64,000 nt of DNA from Natrinema zhouii (GTDB lineage: Archaea > Halobacteriota > Halobacteria > Halobacteriales > Natrialbaceae): contig NZ_CP059154.1 of NCBI RefSeq assembly GCF_013456555.2, positions 372,001 to 436,000 of the forward strand, read 5' to 3'. A program made the position numbers and the translations under genes. The notes beneath the pieces were generated by a model. That model searched no databases. It was not told the origin of the DNA and saw only the letters and a program-made list of their open reading frames with translations. Below, piece after piece: positions 52,718 through 60,745 of this stretch (the first letter of the stretch is position 1; every line of letters starts with the position of its first letter).

Positions 52718-53776
52718 TCACTCCTCGAGCGGGCGAATCGTGACGGACTCCGCCTCGTAGTCCTCGAGGAACGCGCCGGTGCCGCCGATGGTGTACCGGT
52801 CGCCGTCGACCTCGAGTTCGAACGCGTTCTCGATCGGAAGGGTCGAGGTGACGGGCCGGACGAGGCTCTGTCGGACGTCGACGACCTCGCCGGAGAGCGA
52901 CGACGGGAGGTCCCGGTCTCCGACCGGCGAGCCGGTAACGGCGGCCTCGATTCGCGTGTCCGTCGCGCGGTGGAGCGCGATCTGGAAGACGGCGTTCCGG
53001 AATCCCTCGTAGGTACGGGGCAGTTCGTTCGGCGTGGTGACGTATCGCTCCTCCGCGGTGGGCCAGTAGTTCGCCAGGAACGAGCCGGCGAGGACGGGAG
53101 CGAGTTGCTCCTGCGTGATGGAGATTGCCCGCGTGTCGCTCGCGGATGTCGTCAGTATCTGACTCGGTGCGAGCAGTCCGTGCCGCCCGTCGACCGTCAA
53201 CATCGTCGGCACGAGGGCGTCCCAGGTACGGACGGTGCTGGCCGTGCCGGCCAGTGACGCGATGTCCTGGTCCCCTTCGGTCGCACCAAGCAAGAGGAGA
53301 ACGAGGACCCCTCGATCGACCGTCTCCTCGAGCGTCGATCGGACGCGCGGGAGTATTTCCGCGGGTAAGGAGAGTGTCACTTCCGTTTCGGCGCCGGCCA
53401 GCAGGCTCTCGATTCGCTTGAGCACCGTCTGTCTGGACTTGATGACCTCGAACTGTTCGTCCGAGCGCTCCGTCGTCGTGTACCGCGCCTGTAGCTCCGG
53501 TTCGATCTCCTCGACGCTGTGCGTGAGTCGCTCGACGACCGTTTCGGGCTGGACGGGACGGATCACCGTCGGCACCGAGTGGTCGTCGACCTCGACGAAC
53601 CCCCGTTCCTCGAGTTCCTCGCTGATGCTGTAGACGTAGCGCTTGGACACGTCGGCGGCGTCAGCGATCGCGCTGGCCTTCGACTCCCCGTGGTCGAGAA
53701 TCGCGAGGTAGGTGTCGGTCTCCTTCTCGGAGAGGCCGAATCGCTCGAGCAGCTCGGCGAGCTCGTCATCATCCAT
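52718..53776 (-). CDS. trmB: TrmB-family sugar-responsive transcription regulator
   Basis: A 352-residue protein with an N-terminal winged helix-turn-helix (FGLSEKETDTYLAILDHGES near 14-33, then IADAADVSKRYVYSISEELEERGFV near 37-61), a coiled-coil dimer region with ERLTHSVEEIEPELQARY near 81, and a C-terminal effector domain from about 105 to the end, including LPAEILPRVRSTLEETVDRG. Effector domains of this family bind sugars such as maltose, trehalose or glucose. The surroundings of sugar transporter, glucoamylase and amylase genes suggest control of this locus. It is divergent from the GH15 gene; a TATA-like ATTTTACATC lies on its side. Confidence 0.9.
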   Translation of the reverse strand: MDDDELAELLERFGLSEKETDTYLAILDHGESKASAIADAADVSKRYVYSISEELEERGFVEVDDHSVPTVIRPVQPETVVERLTHSVEEIEPELQARYTTTERSDEQFEVIKSRQTVLKRIESLLAGAETEVTLSLPAEILPRVRSTLEETVDRGVLVLLLLGATEGDQDIASLAGTASTVRTWDALVPTMLTVDGRHGLLAPSQILTTSASDTRAISITQEQLAPVLAGSFLANYWPTAEERYVTTPNELPRTYEGFRNAVFQIALHRATDTRIEAAVTGSPVGDRDLPSSLSGEVVDVRQSLVRPVTSTLPIENAFELEVDGDRYTIGGTGAFLEDYEAESVTIRPLEE

Positions 53777-53929
53777 GTGTATTCGTTACGTCACAGATTG
53801 ATCGGTCGATGTAAAATATGCTCGGTCCGACCACCCGTCCGCGTCCGTTCCGATCGATGTGACGAGCGCCCGGTCCGTTGACCGGAACGCGATGCGATCG
53901 TACGACTGGAAAAGTGAGAATACATTTTT

Positions 53930-53948
53930 CAACAAAGTTTATTGCCTC
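53930..53948 (+). promoter_or_regulatory. TATA promoter for the GH15 glucoamylase
   Basis: An AT-rich patch around AAAGTTTATTG (53934-53944) is centred about 29 bases before the GH15 ATG at 53969, predicting a nearly leaderless transcript. Further upstream the dyad CCGGTC-N4-GACCGG at 53870-53885 is a candidate operator. Confidence 0.55.
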
Positions 53949-53968
53949 GGGAGTGAACTGAGAGAACG

Positions 53969-56011
53969 ATGGAACTACACGGTGCCCTCAACGATTTTAA
54001 GCGGACGAAGGGCGATCCGCGGCGGTTTCCCGGCGAGCGCAGATCGACGGCGGGACTCTTCTCCGGGCTCGATGAACGACTGGTTCACGTCGCACCCGAC
54101 GGATCGATCAGGGACTACTCCTACCCGCTCTCGGGGCTCGCCGGCATCGAACGCTCTCGGTTCGGGCTCGAGGCGGATGGCGACGTCCGCTGGTTCGACG
54201 ACGGCGAGCAGCGCTACGTCGACGATACGGCGGTCGTCGAAACGACACACGCGGTCGGCGACGCGGCCTGCGTCCAGTACGACGTCACGATCGGTCGACT
54301 CCACCTAACCCACTTCGTGCTCGAGGAGGACAGCGACATCGCGACCGACGTCACCCTCCGCGCGTGCGTCGGGTTCGCCCCGGAAGGGAGAGCGGGACGA
54401 GTCGGACAGCTCCGCCACGGCGACGTCGTCGAGGTCCACCACGACACCGAGCACGACTTCCTCGCGGCCTCGACGACACTGTCCGTGACCGGGCAGGTCC
54501 CCGAGCGATTCGCGGAGTTACTCGCGGCGGAGCCGACCGATTTTCCGCGCTCACCGACCGACGACCGCTACGAGGAGGCCCGCCTCAGTCCGATCGCGAC
54601 GACCGAAATCGATCTCACTGGCTCGTCGCCGAGCGCGACCGTCGCAACGTTGCTCTCGGACGGCGACCGGACCGACGCGCTCGAGCAGGTTCGGACCGAT
54701 GTGGCCGAGTACGCCGACCGCGAAGCGATACTCGAGGCGGGCCGCGAGCAGGCTCGCGATCGGCTTCCCGATCCCGATGGCGGCGTCGAGGGCGGTTTCG
54801 CGGACCTCCGTGCGCTCGCGCTCCTGCGTGCGCCGACGGGTGCGCGGATGGCGGGCCCGGAGTTCGACCCGTTCTACCGGTACTCCGGCGGCTACGGCTA
54901 CACCTGGTTCCGCGACGACGCCGAGATCGCCCGGTCCCTGCTCGACGCCGACCGGCGGCTGGCACTCGGGCTCGAGGCGTGGCACGCGAAGAGCGCCCGC
55001 TTCTACGTCGACGCGCAGCTGTCCGACGGCACCTGGCCCCACCGGGTGTGGCCGCACAACGGCGCGATCGCACCCGGCTGGGCGCACGGACGGGTAGAGG
55101 AGGGCCAGTCCGAGTCCGAGGAGTATCAGGCCGATCAGACCGCGAGCGTCGCGGCGTTTCTCGCGGCGTATCTCCGTCACGTCGACCCGGCCGACGAACG
55201 AGTCCGGGAGGCCCTCGCGGCGGCCCTCGACGGGCTGGACGACTCCCTCGCGGTCGACGGCCTGCCCGAACGCGTCCAGAACGCCTGGGAGAACATGACC
55301 GGCCGGTTCACGCACACGGCGGCGACGTTTCTCGAGGCCTACGCCGCGATCGCTCGGGCACCGGTCGACGAGGCGCTCGCGGCTCGGGCTCGAGAACGTG
55401 CACGAACCGTCTACGACGCCCTCGACGAGCTCTGGGTTCCCGAACGCGGCGTCTACGCCATGCGGACCGACGACGGTGCGGTGGACGACCGACTCGACGG
55501 GAGCACGCTCGCGCTGGCCGCGGCCCACCGGGAGTACGACGCCCTCGAGGGAGTCGACGACGACCGGCTCGACCGACTCGTCTCGCACGTCGAGACGACG
55601 CTCGACGGGCTCTACCGCGATCCCGAGGGACCGGTCGACGGACTCGCTCGCTTCGAGGGGGATCCCTGGCGAGTCCGCGAGCAGGACGGCGAAAAGATCT
55701 GGACCGTGACGACCGCTTGGGGCGCACACGCCGCCGTTGAACTTCGCGACCTCCTGGCGGCGAGCGACCGCGAGGAGACCGCCGGATTCGACGAACGCGC
55801 GCGCGACCTGTTCGAACTGGTCGGTCCCGACGGAGCGCTCCGGCGGCCCGGTGGCTACCTTCCCGAACAGGTGTTCGACGACGGCACGCCGGACAGCGCC
55901 ACGCCGCTGGGATGGCCCCACGCCGTCCGACTGGCGACCGCGAGCGCCCTCGAGGAACCCGCATCGTCCGCGCTCGCGGACGCCGAGGGTCGCGCACCGC
56001 TGCAGGACTGA
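53969..56011 (+). CDS. GH15 glucoamylase-like glycoside hydrolase
   Basis: A 680-residue enzyme: an N-terminal all-beta domain (1-260) starting MELHGALNDFKRTKGDPRRF and an alpha/alpha6-barrel catalytic domain (about 270-660). In the latter are YRYSGGYGYTWFRDDAEIAR near 311, FYVDAQLSDGTWPHRVWPHNG near 350, EEYQADQTASVAAFLAAYLR near 390 and YDALDELWVPERGVY near 490. The catalytic acid/base glutamates probably include those in the EEYQADQ and WVPERG segments. It releases glucose from alpha-glucan or maltodextrin ends and, lacking a signal peptide, works in the cytoplasm. It is placed between trmB and the malK-like gene. Confidence 0.93.
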   Translation: MELHGALNDFKRTKGDPRRFPGERRSTAGLFSGLDERLVHVAPDGSIRDYSYPLSGLAGIERSRFGLEADGDVRWFDDGEQRYVDDTAVVETTHAVGDAACVQYDVTIGRLHLTHFVLEEDSDIATDVTLRACVGFAPEGRAGRVGQLRHGDVVEVHHDTEHDFLAASTTLSVTGQVPERFAELLAAEPTDFPRSPTDDRYEEARLSPIATTEIDLTGSSPSATVATLLSDGDRTDALEQVRTDVAEYADREAILEAGREQARDRLPDPDGGVEGGFADLRALALLRAPTGARMAGPEFDPFYRYSGGYGYTWFRDDAEIARSLLDADRRLALGLEAWHAKSARFYVDAQLSDGTWPHRVWPHNGAIAPGWAHGRVEEGQSESEEYQADQTASVAAFLAAYLRHVDPADERVREALAAALDGLDDSLAVDGLPERVQNAWENMTGRFTHTAATFLEAYAAIARAPVDEALAARARERARTVYDALDELWVPERGVYAMRTDDGAVDDRLDGSTLALAAAHREYDALEGVDDDRLDRLVSHVETTLDGLYRDPEGPVDGLARFEGDPWRVREQDGEKIWTVTTAWGAHAAVELRDLLAASDREETAGFDERARDLFELVGPDGALRRPGGYLPEQVFDDGTPDSATPLGWPHAVRLATASALEEPASSALADAEGRAPLQD

Positions 56012-56134
56012 GGCGGGGGCGGGGACGGCGGCTCGATAGAAGTAGTGGTTCGATTATTCTGTTCGATGATCGACGGCGCTTCGCACAGCGGAACCAAACG
56101 AGAAATGGGCCGTTTAACCGCCGATTCGACCGCT

Positions 56135-57271
56135 TCAGGGCGTGACGGTCGGGGAATCGCGGTCGCGGGTGAGGACGTTGCGACCGGTTTCGGAATCGAA
56201 CAGGTGGACGTCCGCTTCGTCGAACGTGAGCGTCACCCGGTCGCCGGGATCGAAGTCGACGTCCGAGTCGACGCGGGCGATGAACTCGTCGCTCAGATCG
56301 AGGTGGAGGAAGTTGTCCGAGCCGACGGGTTCGACCACGTCGATGGTCGCCGTGATCGAGTTAGCCGCGCCTTTATCGGTGATGGAGACGTTCTCCGGTC
56401 GGATTCCGAGCGTGTACCGACTCGAGTCGAGGGCGTCCTCGTGGCGGCCGACGTACGCCGCGGAGAGGTCGAACTCGAACCCGCCGTCGGGACCGGCCAA
56501 GCGGAGCCGGTCACCGTCGGATTCGACGGCGACGTCGACGAAGTTCATCGATGGCGACCCGATGAAGCCGCCGACGAACTCGTTGACTGGATTCTCGTAG
56601 ACCTCGGTCGGCTTCCCCTGTTGCTGGAGTTCGCCGCCGTCGAGGATGACGATCCGATCGCCCATCGTCATCGCCTCGTGTTGATCGTGCGTGACGTAGA
56701 CGGCCGTGATCCCGAGCTCTCGCTGGAGCCGCTGGATCTCCGCGCGCATACTCGTTCTGAGCTTGGCGTCGAGGTTGCTGAGCGGCTCGTCGAACAGGAA
56801 CAGGTCGGGCTCCCTGACGATCGCGCGCCCGAGCGCGACGCGCTGTTTCTGGCCGCCGGAGAGTTCGTCCGGTTTGTCCTCGAGCAGGTCCTCGATGCCC
56901 ATCATTTCGGCCGTTTCGACGACCCGTCGCTCGCGCTCGGTTTCGCTCAGATCAGTGCTCATCCGAAGCCCGAACTCCATGTTCTCGAAGACGGTCTTGT
57001 GGGGATAGAGCGCGTAGTTCTGGAACACCATCGCGATGTCCCGGTTCTTCGCGTGAACGTCCGTCACGTCCTCCTCGCCGATCCGAATTCGGCCGGACGT
57101 GGACTGCTCGAGGCCGGATAACATTCGGAGCGTCGTCGTCTTCCCGCAGCCAGACGGTCCGACGACGGTCACGAACTCGCCGTCCTCGATCTCGAGGTCG
57201 AGGCCGTCGACGGCGACGACCGACCCGGTGTCGTATTCCTTCCGGAGCGATTCGACCGTTACTCGTGCCAT
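56135..57271 (-). CDS. Sugar ABC transporter ATPase (MalK/UgpC type)
   Basis: A 378-residue ABC ATPase. Walker A GPSGCGKTTTLRMLSG near 39, Q-loop FQNYALYPHKTVFEN near 84, signature ELSGGQKQRVALGRAI near 134, Walker B LFLFDEPLSNLDAKLR near 157, and the switch HDQHEAMTMGD near 190. The C-terminal OB-like regulatory domain (TOBE, about 240-378) is typical of MalK-type ATPases that can serve several permeases. It is divergent from malE-malF-malG across a 300-base control region. The ATG at 57271 (MARVTVESLRKEYD) is used rather than an earlier GTG or ATG. Confidence 0.92.
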   Translation of the reverse strand: MARVTVESLRKEYDTGSVVAVDGLDLEIEDGEFVTVVGPSGCGKTTTLRMLSGLEQSTSGRIRIGEEDVTDVHAKNRDIAMVFQNYALYPHKTVFENMEFGLRMSTDLSETERERRVVETAEMMGIEDLLEDKPDELSGGQKQRVALGRAIVREPDLFLFDEPLSNLDAKLRTSMRAEIQRLQRELGITAVYVTHDQHEAMTMGDRIVILDGGELQQQGKPTEVYENPVNEFVGGFIGSPSMNFVDVAVESDGDRLRLAGPDGGFEFDLSAAYVGRHEDALDSSRYTLGIRPENVSITDKGAANSITATIDVVEPVGSDNFLHLDLSDEFIARVDSDVDFDPGDRVTLTFDEADVHLFDSETGRNVLTRDRDSPTVTP

Positions 57272-57570
57272 TTCCCTGTTCGTTCGACGAGGGAGGGTAA
57301 AACCTTTTCCCAAAATTAGGAATTTGAGAAGTAATATTACACCAAATATATACTTCCCTGTTGATTGCGATGTAATCGGATTCTCAGTCGAGGAAATTCG
57401 ACGCCAGATAGCGACGCTTCAGCTCGTTGAAGGTGCACAGAGAAACCGACCTTGTTCCCTAAAAGGTCGATATGTAGCATATACTGTCCGCTAAAGTGAT
57501 CGCGATCCGGTCCGGTGAGGCTCCATCCTAACAACTAAATATGTGAAGATATTATTCATCACCGTTTACC
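57272..57570. promoter_or_regulatory. Divergent control region malK / malEFG
   Basis: The left part is AT-rich, with a perfect GTAATATTAC palindrome at 57331-57340 and the overlapping stretch CCAAATATATA up to 57352; these can provide the TATA element for the malK gene (minus). The right part has ATATG-TAG-CATAT at 57470-57482 and ACTAAATATG at about 57534-57543. The latter is centred some 30 bases before the malE ATG at 57571 and is a plausible TATA box. TrmB-type regulation is expected but I cannot confirm a site. Confidence 0.5.
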
Positions 57571-58785
57571 ATGACACTGCATCGCAGGAACGCGCTCAAG
57601 GGTATCGGCGGGATTACGACGCTGACAGTCGCGGGCTGTCTCGGTGGATTGCTCGGCGGTGGCGACCAGGGGACGATGCTGTGGACGCAGTTCGAAGCGG
57701 GCGAGGAGAACTCGCTCGAGGAGCATCTCGGTACGTTCAACGAGGGGCGGGACGACGAGATGAACGCCGAGAACATCTCGGAGATGGAATCGCAACTCGA
57801 GACGGCGTTACCGGCGAGCAACGGACCACACACGTTCGCATGGGCCCACGACTGGATCGGCCAGTACCACGAACAGGACTTCGTCTACGACGCCGCTGAC
57901 GACATCGGAGTCGACCTCGAGAGCACGTTCACGGAGGCCGCCGCACAGGCGGTTCAGTGGGACGGCGCGGTACACGGGCTCCCCTATGCGGCCGAGACCG
58001 TTTCGCTCATGTACAACCCGGACCTGGTCGACGGACCGCCGGAGACGCTCTCGGAGATGGTCGAGGTAATGGAAGATCACTACGATCCGGACAACAACCA
58101 GTACGGTCTCTCGGTGCCCGCGATCGAGACCTACTTCGTCAGCGCGTTCCTGAACGCGTTCGGCGGGACCGTCTTCGACGAGGAGAACGGCGAACTCGGT
58201 ATCGAAGACGACGCGTTCATCGAGGGGATCGAACTCCTCGAGAGTTCCATCTGGCCGTACGTCGCGGAGGATCCCAGTCCCGAATCACAGATCCCGACGT
58301 TTTCCGAAGGGAACGCGCCGTATGCGATCAACGGGCCGTGGCAAATCAGCAGCTTCCGCGATGCCGGTGTCGACGCGACCGTCGCACCGCTTCCCGACAT
58401 CGACGGCGGGGAGCCGTCGCCGTACACGGGCGTCCAGACGTGGTACTTCACGACGCAACTCGAGTCCGCGGACGACACGGCGCTCGAGACGACGCTCGAG
58501 TGGGCCGAGTGGTACACGACCACCGAAGACGTGATCCTGAGCAATGCCCAGGACCACGGGCTGATCCCGGTCCATCAGGAGTACACGCAGTCCGACGAAC
58601 TCGGCGACGACGTCGAAGCGTTCGCCCAGACCGTCGAGATGGGCGTTCCCCTGCCGACCGACCCGAAAATCGGCGACGTCTGGACGCCGGTCAAGGACGG
58701 CCTCCAGCGGGTTTTCAACGGACAGTCGAGCGCCGACGAATCGATGGCAACCGCCGCCGAGGAGATTCGGAGCCGCTGGGACTAA
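57571..58785 (+). CDS. Sugar ABC transporter substrate-binding lipoprotein (MalE-like)
   Basis: A 404-residue extracytoplasmic binding protein. The N-terminus MTLHRRNALKGIGGITTLTVAGC carries a Tat-type RR and a lipobox (VAGC, Cys about residue 23), so it is probably exported folded and lipid-anchored. The mature protein has family features such as WDGAVHGLPYAAETVSLMYN near 130-149 and NGPWQISSFRDAGVDATVAPLP near 254-275. Best matched to maltose/maltodextrin or trehalose binders from the local gene set; the ligand is inference. It is followed by two permease genes in the same direction. Confidence 0.92.
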   Translation: MTLHRRNALKGIGGITTLTVAGCLGGLLGGGDQGTMLWTQFEAGEENSLEEHLGTFNEGRDDEMNAENISEMESQLETALPASNGPHTFAWAHDWIGQYHEQDFVYDAADDIGVDLESTFTEAAAQAVQWDGAVHGLPYAAETVSLMYNPDLVDGPPETLSEMVEVMEDHYDPDNNQYGLSVPAIETYFVSAFLNAFGGTVFDEENGELGIEDDAFIEGIELLESSIWPYVAEDPSPESQIPTFSEGNAPYAINGPWQISSFRDAGVDATVAPLPDIDGGEPSPYTGVQTWYFTTQLESADDTALETTLEWAEWYTTTEDVILSNAQDHGLIPVHQEYTQSDELGDDVEAFAQTVEMGVPLPTDPKIGDVWTPVKDGLQRVFNGQSSADESMATAAEEIRSRWD

Positions 58786-58811
58786 CTGACCGCGTTTGAC
58801 ACTGCCATCCC

Positions 58812-59825
58812 ATGTCCACATCGTCATTTCTCAGACGCGTGTCCGAACGCGGTCGGCGCCGACTGCCGACCGGCCTCCGGGAGTACGATCTGTTCGGGAT
58901 CTTGCTCGTGCTACCCGGAGTCGTCCTGTTCGGCTCTTTCATGCTGTTCCCGATCACGTTCCTGCTCTACCTGTCGGTGACCGACGCGACTCACGCCGGC
59001 ACGGTCATCGGGGGCGGCTCGAGCGTGATCGGGGTCGACAATTACGTCGAACTCTTCTCCGATTCGCAGTTCTGGACCTCCCTCGGAGCTACGTGGCTGT
59101 TCGTCGCGGTGAGCCTAGTAATCAAAATCGCGCTCTCGCTCGGGCTCGCAATGGTCCTCACTCACGCCCGCGTGCTCGGAAAGCGGTACCTCCGAGCCGC
59201 GGTCATCATTCCGATGGGGTTCCCGACGATCTTCACGATCACGGTCTGGCGGGGCATATTCAGCGGCGCTCGGTTCGGGCCGTTGAACGAACTGCTCTAC
59301 AGATACAACGACGCCGTGCTGTCGGTCACGGGGCTGTTCGATGTCGCGGCGCCGGAACTACTGCTGCTGGAGCTGCCGATCGGCTGGCTCAGCGGTCGGT
59401 GGAGCGCCTTTTTCGCCTATATCACGACGGAGGTCTGGCTGGCGTACCCGTTCATGGTGATCATCATCGTGAGCGCGCTTCAGGACGTCTCGGCGGAGCT
59501 CCACGACGCGGCGAAAGTCGACGGTGCGGGCTTCCTGAGCCGGTTCCGTCACGTCACGCTCCCGTCGATCAAACGGCCAGTCATGTTCGGATCGATCCTG
59601 ACCGCGGCGACGTCGTTTCAGCAGTTCCTCATCCCGTGGGTCTTCAATCAGGGCGGTCCGTCTCGGCAGAACGAACTCATTATCGTGTACGGCTTCCGCG
59701 AGGCCTACGAACTCAATGAGTACGCGTTCGGGTCAGCGATCATGGTAACTGCTATCGCGTTCATCGGCGCGTTCATGTGGCTCGCGGTGAAGAAGGGCAA
59801 TCTCGCCGAAGGGGTGAACACGTAA
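58812..59825 (+). CDS. Sugar ABC transporter permease (MalF-like)
   Basis: A 337-residue permease with six or more membrane helices. The EAA loop that docks the ATPase reads DAAKVDGAGFLSRFRHVTLPSIKR near 235 (cut here at two points: DAAKVDGAGFL and VTLPSIKRPV). The first helix is LLVLPGVVLFGSFMLFPITFL near 31. It begins 26 bases after the binding-protein gene and its stop TAA overlaps the ATG of the second permease gene, showing one operon. Confidence 0.93.
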   Translation: MSTSSFLRRVSERGRRRLPTGLREYDLFGILLVLPGVVLFGSFMLFPITFLLYLSVTDATHAGTVIGGGSSVIGVDNYVELFSDSQFWTSLGATWLFVAVSLVIKIALSLGLAMVLTHARVLGKRYLRAAVIIPMGFPTIFTITVWRGIFSGARFGPLNELLYRYNDAVLSVTGLFDVAAPELLLLELPIGWLSGRWSAFFAYITTEVWLAYPFMVIIIVSALQDVSAELHDAAKVDGAGFLSRFRHVTLPSIKRPVMFGSILTAATSFQQFLIPWVFNQGGPSRQNELIIVYGFREAYELNEYAFGSAIMVTAIAFIGAFMWLAVKKGNLAEGVNT

Positions 59826-60727
59826 TGACAGCATCCGAATCGGAAACGGAAGTCGGCGATCGAGACGAGAGTAGCGGGCGGAGTCCGCTGGATATTGCCA
59901 AGACAGTCGCCGCGACCGGCGGTGCGATCGGTATCCTGGTGGTCCTCATGTTCCCCGTCTACTGGATCTTCGCGGCCTCGCTCTCACAGGGGTCCGGGCT
60001 AATGAGTTCCGAAGGCATCTTCGCCGATCCGTCGACCTACAACCTCGAGGCCTACCGCTGGGTGATCCTCGAATCGGACTTCTCCGAGGCGCTGGTCAAC
60101 AGCCTGATCGTCGTCTTTGTGACCGTCAGCGTCTCGATGTCGGTGGTCGTCCCGGGTGCGTACGCGCTCTCACGGCGGGACTTCGTCGGCCGGGAGAAGG
60201 TGCTCTACGGCTACGTCCTGTTCACGCAGGTCGGTGCCGGCCTCTCGGTCGCGACCCTCGTCGCGCTGTACGCCCTGTTCGTCAACCTCGGGCTGAGCAA
60301 CAGCCTCCTCGTGCTCGGACTGTTCTACGCGGCGGGAGCGATCCCGTTCAACACGTGGTTGCTCAAGACCTTCATGGACAACATCCCGGTCTCCTACGAG
60401 GAGGCGGCGATCGTCGACGGCGCGGGGCGGTGGGACGTCATCCGCGAGGTGATCCTGCCGCTCTCGAAACCCGGCATCGCCGTCGTACTGGTCTTTACCT
60501 TCCTGGCGGGGTGGAACGAGTTCATCGTTGCTCGAACGCTGCTCCGGCCGGACAACTACACGCTCTCGGTCGAACTCTACTCGCTCGCGACGGCCGGGCG
60601 CTACGAGACGCCGTGGACCGAGTTCTCGGCGTTCGCGCTCCTGTTCGCGCTGCCGGTTGCGATCATCTACTTCTTCGCACAGAGTTACGTCGAGAGCGGC
60701 CTCTCCTTCGGTGGGATGGACGGCTGA
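59825..60727 (+). CDS. Sugar ABC transporter permease (MalG-like)
   Basis: A 300-residue permease. A short acidic N-terminus is followed by about six helices; the first is IGILVVLMFPVYWIFAASL near 38. The EAA loop reads YEEAAIVDGAGRWDVIREVI near 192 followed by LPLSKPGIAVVLVFTFL. It would pair with the MalF-like permease to form the channel. The ATG at 59825 overlaps the preceding stop codon (TAATG). Ends SFGGMDG. It converges with the GH13 gene 18 bases away. Confidence 0.93.
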   Translation: MTASESETEVGDRDESSGRSPLDIAKTVAATGGAIGILVVLMFPVYWIFAASLSQGSGLMSSEGIFADPSTYNLEAYRWVILESDFSEALVNSLIVVFVTVSVSMSVVVPGAYALSRRDFVGREKVLYGYVLFTQVGAGLSVATLVALYALFVNLGLSNSLLVLGLFYAAGAIPFNTWLLKTFMDNIPVSYEEAAIVDGAGRWDVIREVILPLSKPGIAVVLVFTFLAGWNEFIVARTLLRPDNYTLSVELYSLATAGRYETPWTEFSAFALLFALPVAIIYFFAQSYVESGLSFGGMDG

Positions 60728-60745
60728 ACCCTCTCACTACTGTTG